From: Acidimicrobiia bacterium
Lineage (GTDB): Bacteria; Actinomycetota; Acidimicrobiia; Spongiisociales; UBA5794
DNA: 11,892 nucleotides
Direction of reading: 5' to 3'
NCBI GenBank assembly: GCA_030599515.1
Contig: JAUVNV010000058.1
Coordinates: 1-11,892, forward strand
Of this stretch, positions 11,081 to 11,892 are shown in pieces. How positions within the stretch are numbered: the first letter of the stretch is position 1; the number at the start of each line of letters is the position of its first letter. Position numbers and translations under genes: made by a program. The notes below the pieces were generated by a model, which was not told where the DNA came from, did no database searches, and saw only the letters and a program-made list of their open reading frames with translations.

Positions 11081-11892
11081 GTGAACACCCTCAAAGGATC
11101 GATCCATGCCCGTCCGAACGGGCGCTACACCGCCGTCACCGAACCGATCGCCCAACCAAACGGGACGAGGCGACGAGTCTCGCTGGGCACGTTCCAGACC
11201 CACGAGGCCGCTCGTCAACGACTCGTTGCCTACAACGCCGAAGCCGGGACCGGTCGCTGGGCGGATGACACCCTGTCCAAGGAGTCGACCGAGCTCTCTG
11301 AGTGGCTCGTCCTGTGGCTTGACCGGCTCGAGATGCGCTATCACGCCGGTGCTCTCGCTCGCAGAACTCTGGACGACTACCGAACGTCGGTGACCCGATA
11401 TCTTGATCCGATGCTCGGTCAGTACCGCATCCGGGATCTCGATGCAGACAGGCTGGAACGTTTCCAGTTCGAACTCAAGGCTCGTGGATTGTCCGATCGG
11501 ACCGTTCTGAAGGTGTGGCGTGCGCTTCGCAAGAGCTTGCAGGACGCCCGCCTCGGCAAGATCCTGTGCGATGCCGTCGAGACACCCCGTGTGCGTGATC
11601 AGCGCCAGATCGTGAGACCGACGACGGCTGAAGTCCTCGAGTTCGTTGATCACGTCTCGGAGTGTGATTGGAAGGCCGGTCGTCGCCTCGCCGTTCTGTG
11701 GCGTCTCGTCGCCACAACCGGAGTCCGTTGAGGAGAAGCCTGCGGGCTGGCCTAGGCCGATGTCGACCTTGATGCTGGTCTCATGACGATCCGTAGGTCG
11801 ATGGGAGTGGACCACGGCGAACTGTTCACGAAGGGTCCGAAGTCGTCGGCGGGCCATCGAACGATCGGACTTAATCCGGTTACGGTGGAAGC
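11081..11892 (+). pseudogene. Tyrosine-recombinase integrase interrupted by two nonsense codons (3' end outside window)
   Basis: The start is GTG at 11081 with GAGGAGGT seven bases upstream. An upstream ATG at 10994 has no such signal and its extension runs through the arm-like repeats. The N-terminal part (about 2-55, 'LKGSIHARPNGRYTAV...RRVSLGTFQTHEAA') is an AP2-like arm-binding domain. Residues about 66-180 form the SAM-like core-binding domain ('SEWLVLWLDR...RRTLDDYRTSVTRYL...IRDLDADRLERFQ'). The catalytic domain begins 'LWRLVATTGVR', with the first catalytic Arg as residue 216. The next codon is TGA (11729-11731). The same frame then continues 'GEACGLA', TAG (11753-11755) and 'ADVDLDAGLMTIRRSMG...' to the window edge, matching RRGExxGLxWxDVDLxxGxxxxxRS of intact integrases. 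TGA replaces a non-catalytic Arg and TAG a Trp, each one transition from a sense codon (CGA, TGG). The remaining catalytic residues are outside the window. Confidence 0.86.

Noticed and set aside
11729..11755. The TGA in the integrase could be read as selenocysteine, since a tRNA-Sec gene lies nearby
   Set aside because: The position is a non-catalytic Arg in the family, the only downstream stem is a 4-bp hairpin (11737-11748) with no convincing SECIS features, and a TAG follows eight codons later. Two nonsense mutations explain the data better.
10823..11857. 344-codon minus-strand open frame covering the tRNA-Sec and the integrase
   Set aside because: It runs through the tRNA gene and opposite a recognisable integrase, so it is an antisense shadow in GC-rich DNA.

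Overview
The window is GC-rich and reads like a chromosomal segment of an actinomycete. Acidimicrobiia or a related marine or soil lineage is my best guess, from the gene content, Thr/Pro-rich surface linkers, GTG/TTG starts and several apparently leaderless genes; I could not test the lineage. Most of it is intact chromosome. The right end carries a selenocysteine tRNA gene next to a decayed tyrosine integrase, which suggests an integrated element extending beyond position 11892.

Left part (1-1270). The N-terminal 113 codons of a primary-like (group 2) sigma factor run off the left edge on the minus strand. Upstream on the same strand is a small membrane-anchored protein (578-994) ending in three octapeptide Pro-Gly repeats. 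Divergent to it is a LysE-family exporter remnant (1064-1270) in which the start and end of the usual protein are joined directly, with the middle missing.

Core part (1312-5318). Three same-strand genes form the most interesting locus. The middle gene is a single polypeptide with a Wzc/CpsD-like part (two N-terminal membrane segments and a BY-kinase/MinD-type ATPase domain whose Walker A lysine is replaced by alanine), a third membrane segment, and an extracytoplasmic LytR-CpsA-Psr (LCP) domain. On each side lies a single-pass membrane protein with a Thr/Pro-rich stalk. The two flanking proteins share a C-terminal extracytoplasmic domain and are paralogues; the first also has a cytoplasmic zinc ribbon. 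I infer a cell-envelope polymer assembly or attachment cassette.

Middle part (5341-9948). A YibE/F-like membrane protein (minus) and a TauE/SafE-type transporter (plus) are divergent, with starts 58 bp apart. An Xre-type HTH protein with a C-terminal membrane segment (minus) is divergent from a long-chain acyl-CoA synthetase (plus).

Right part (9949-11892). A Cys-rich, probably zinc-binding protein of unknown function (minus) lies between two arrays of degenerate 7-bp tandem repeats in opposite orientation. Then come a selC-type tRNA-Sec (minus) and, starting beyond its 5' end, an integrase with a good ribosome binding site, repeated arm-like sites, and two in-frame stop codons in the catalytic domain. 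No CRISPR array, rRNA or other tRNA was seen.
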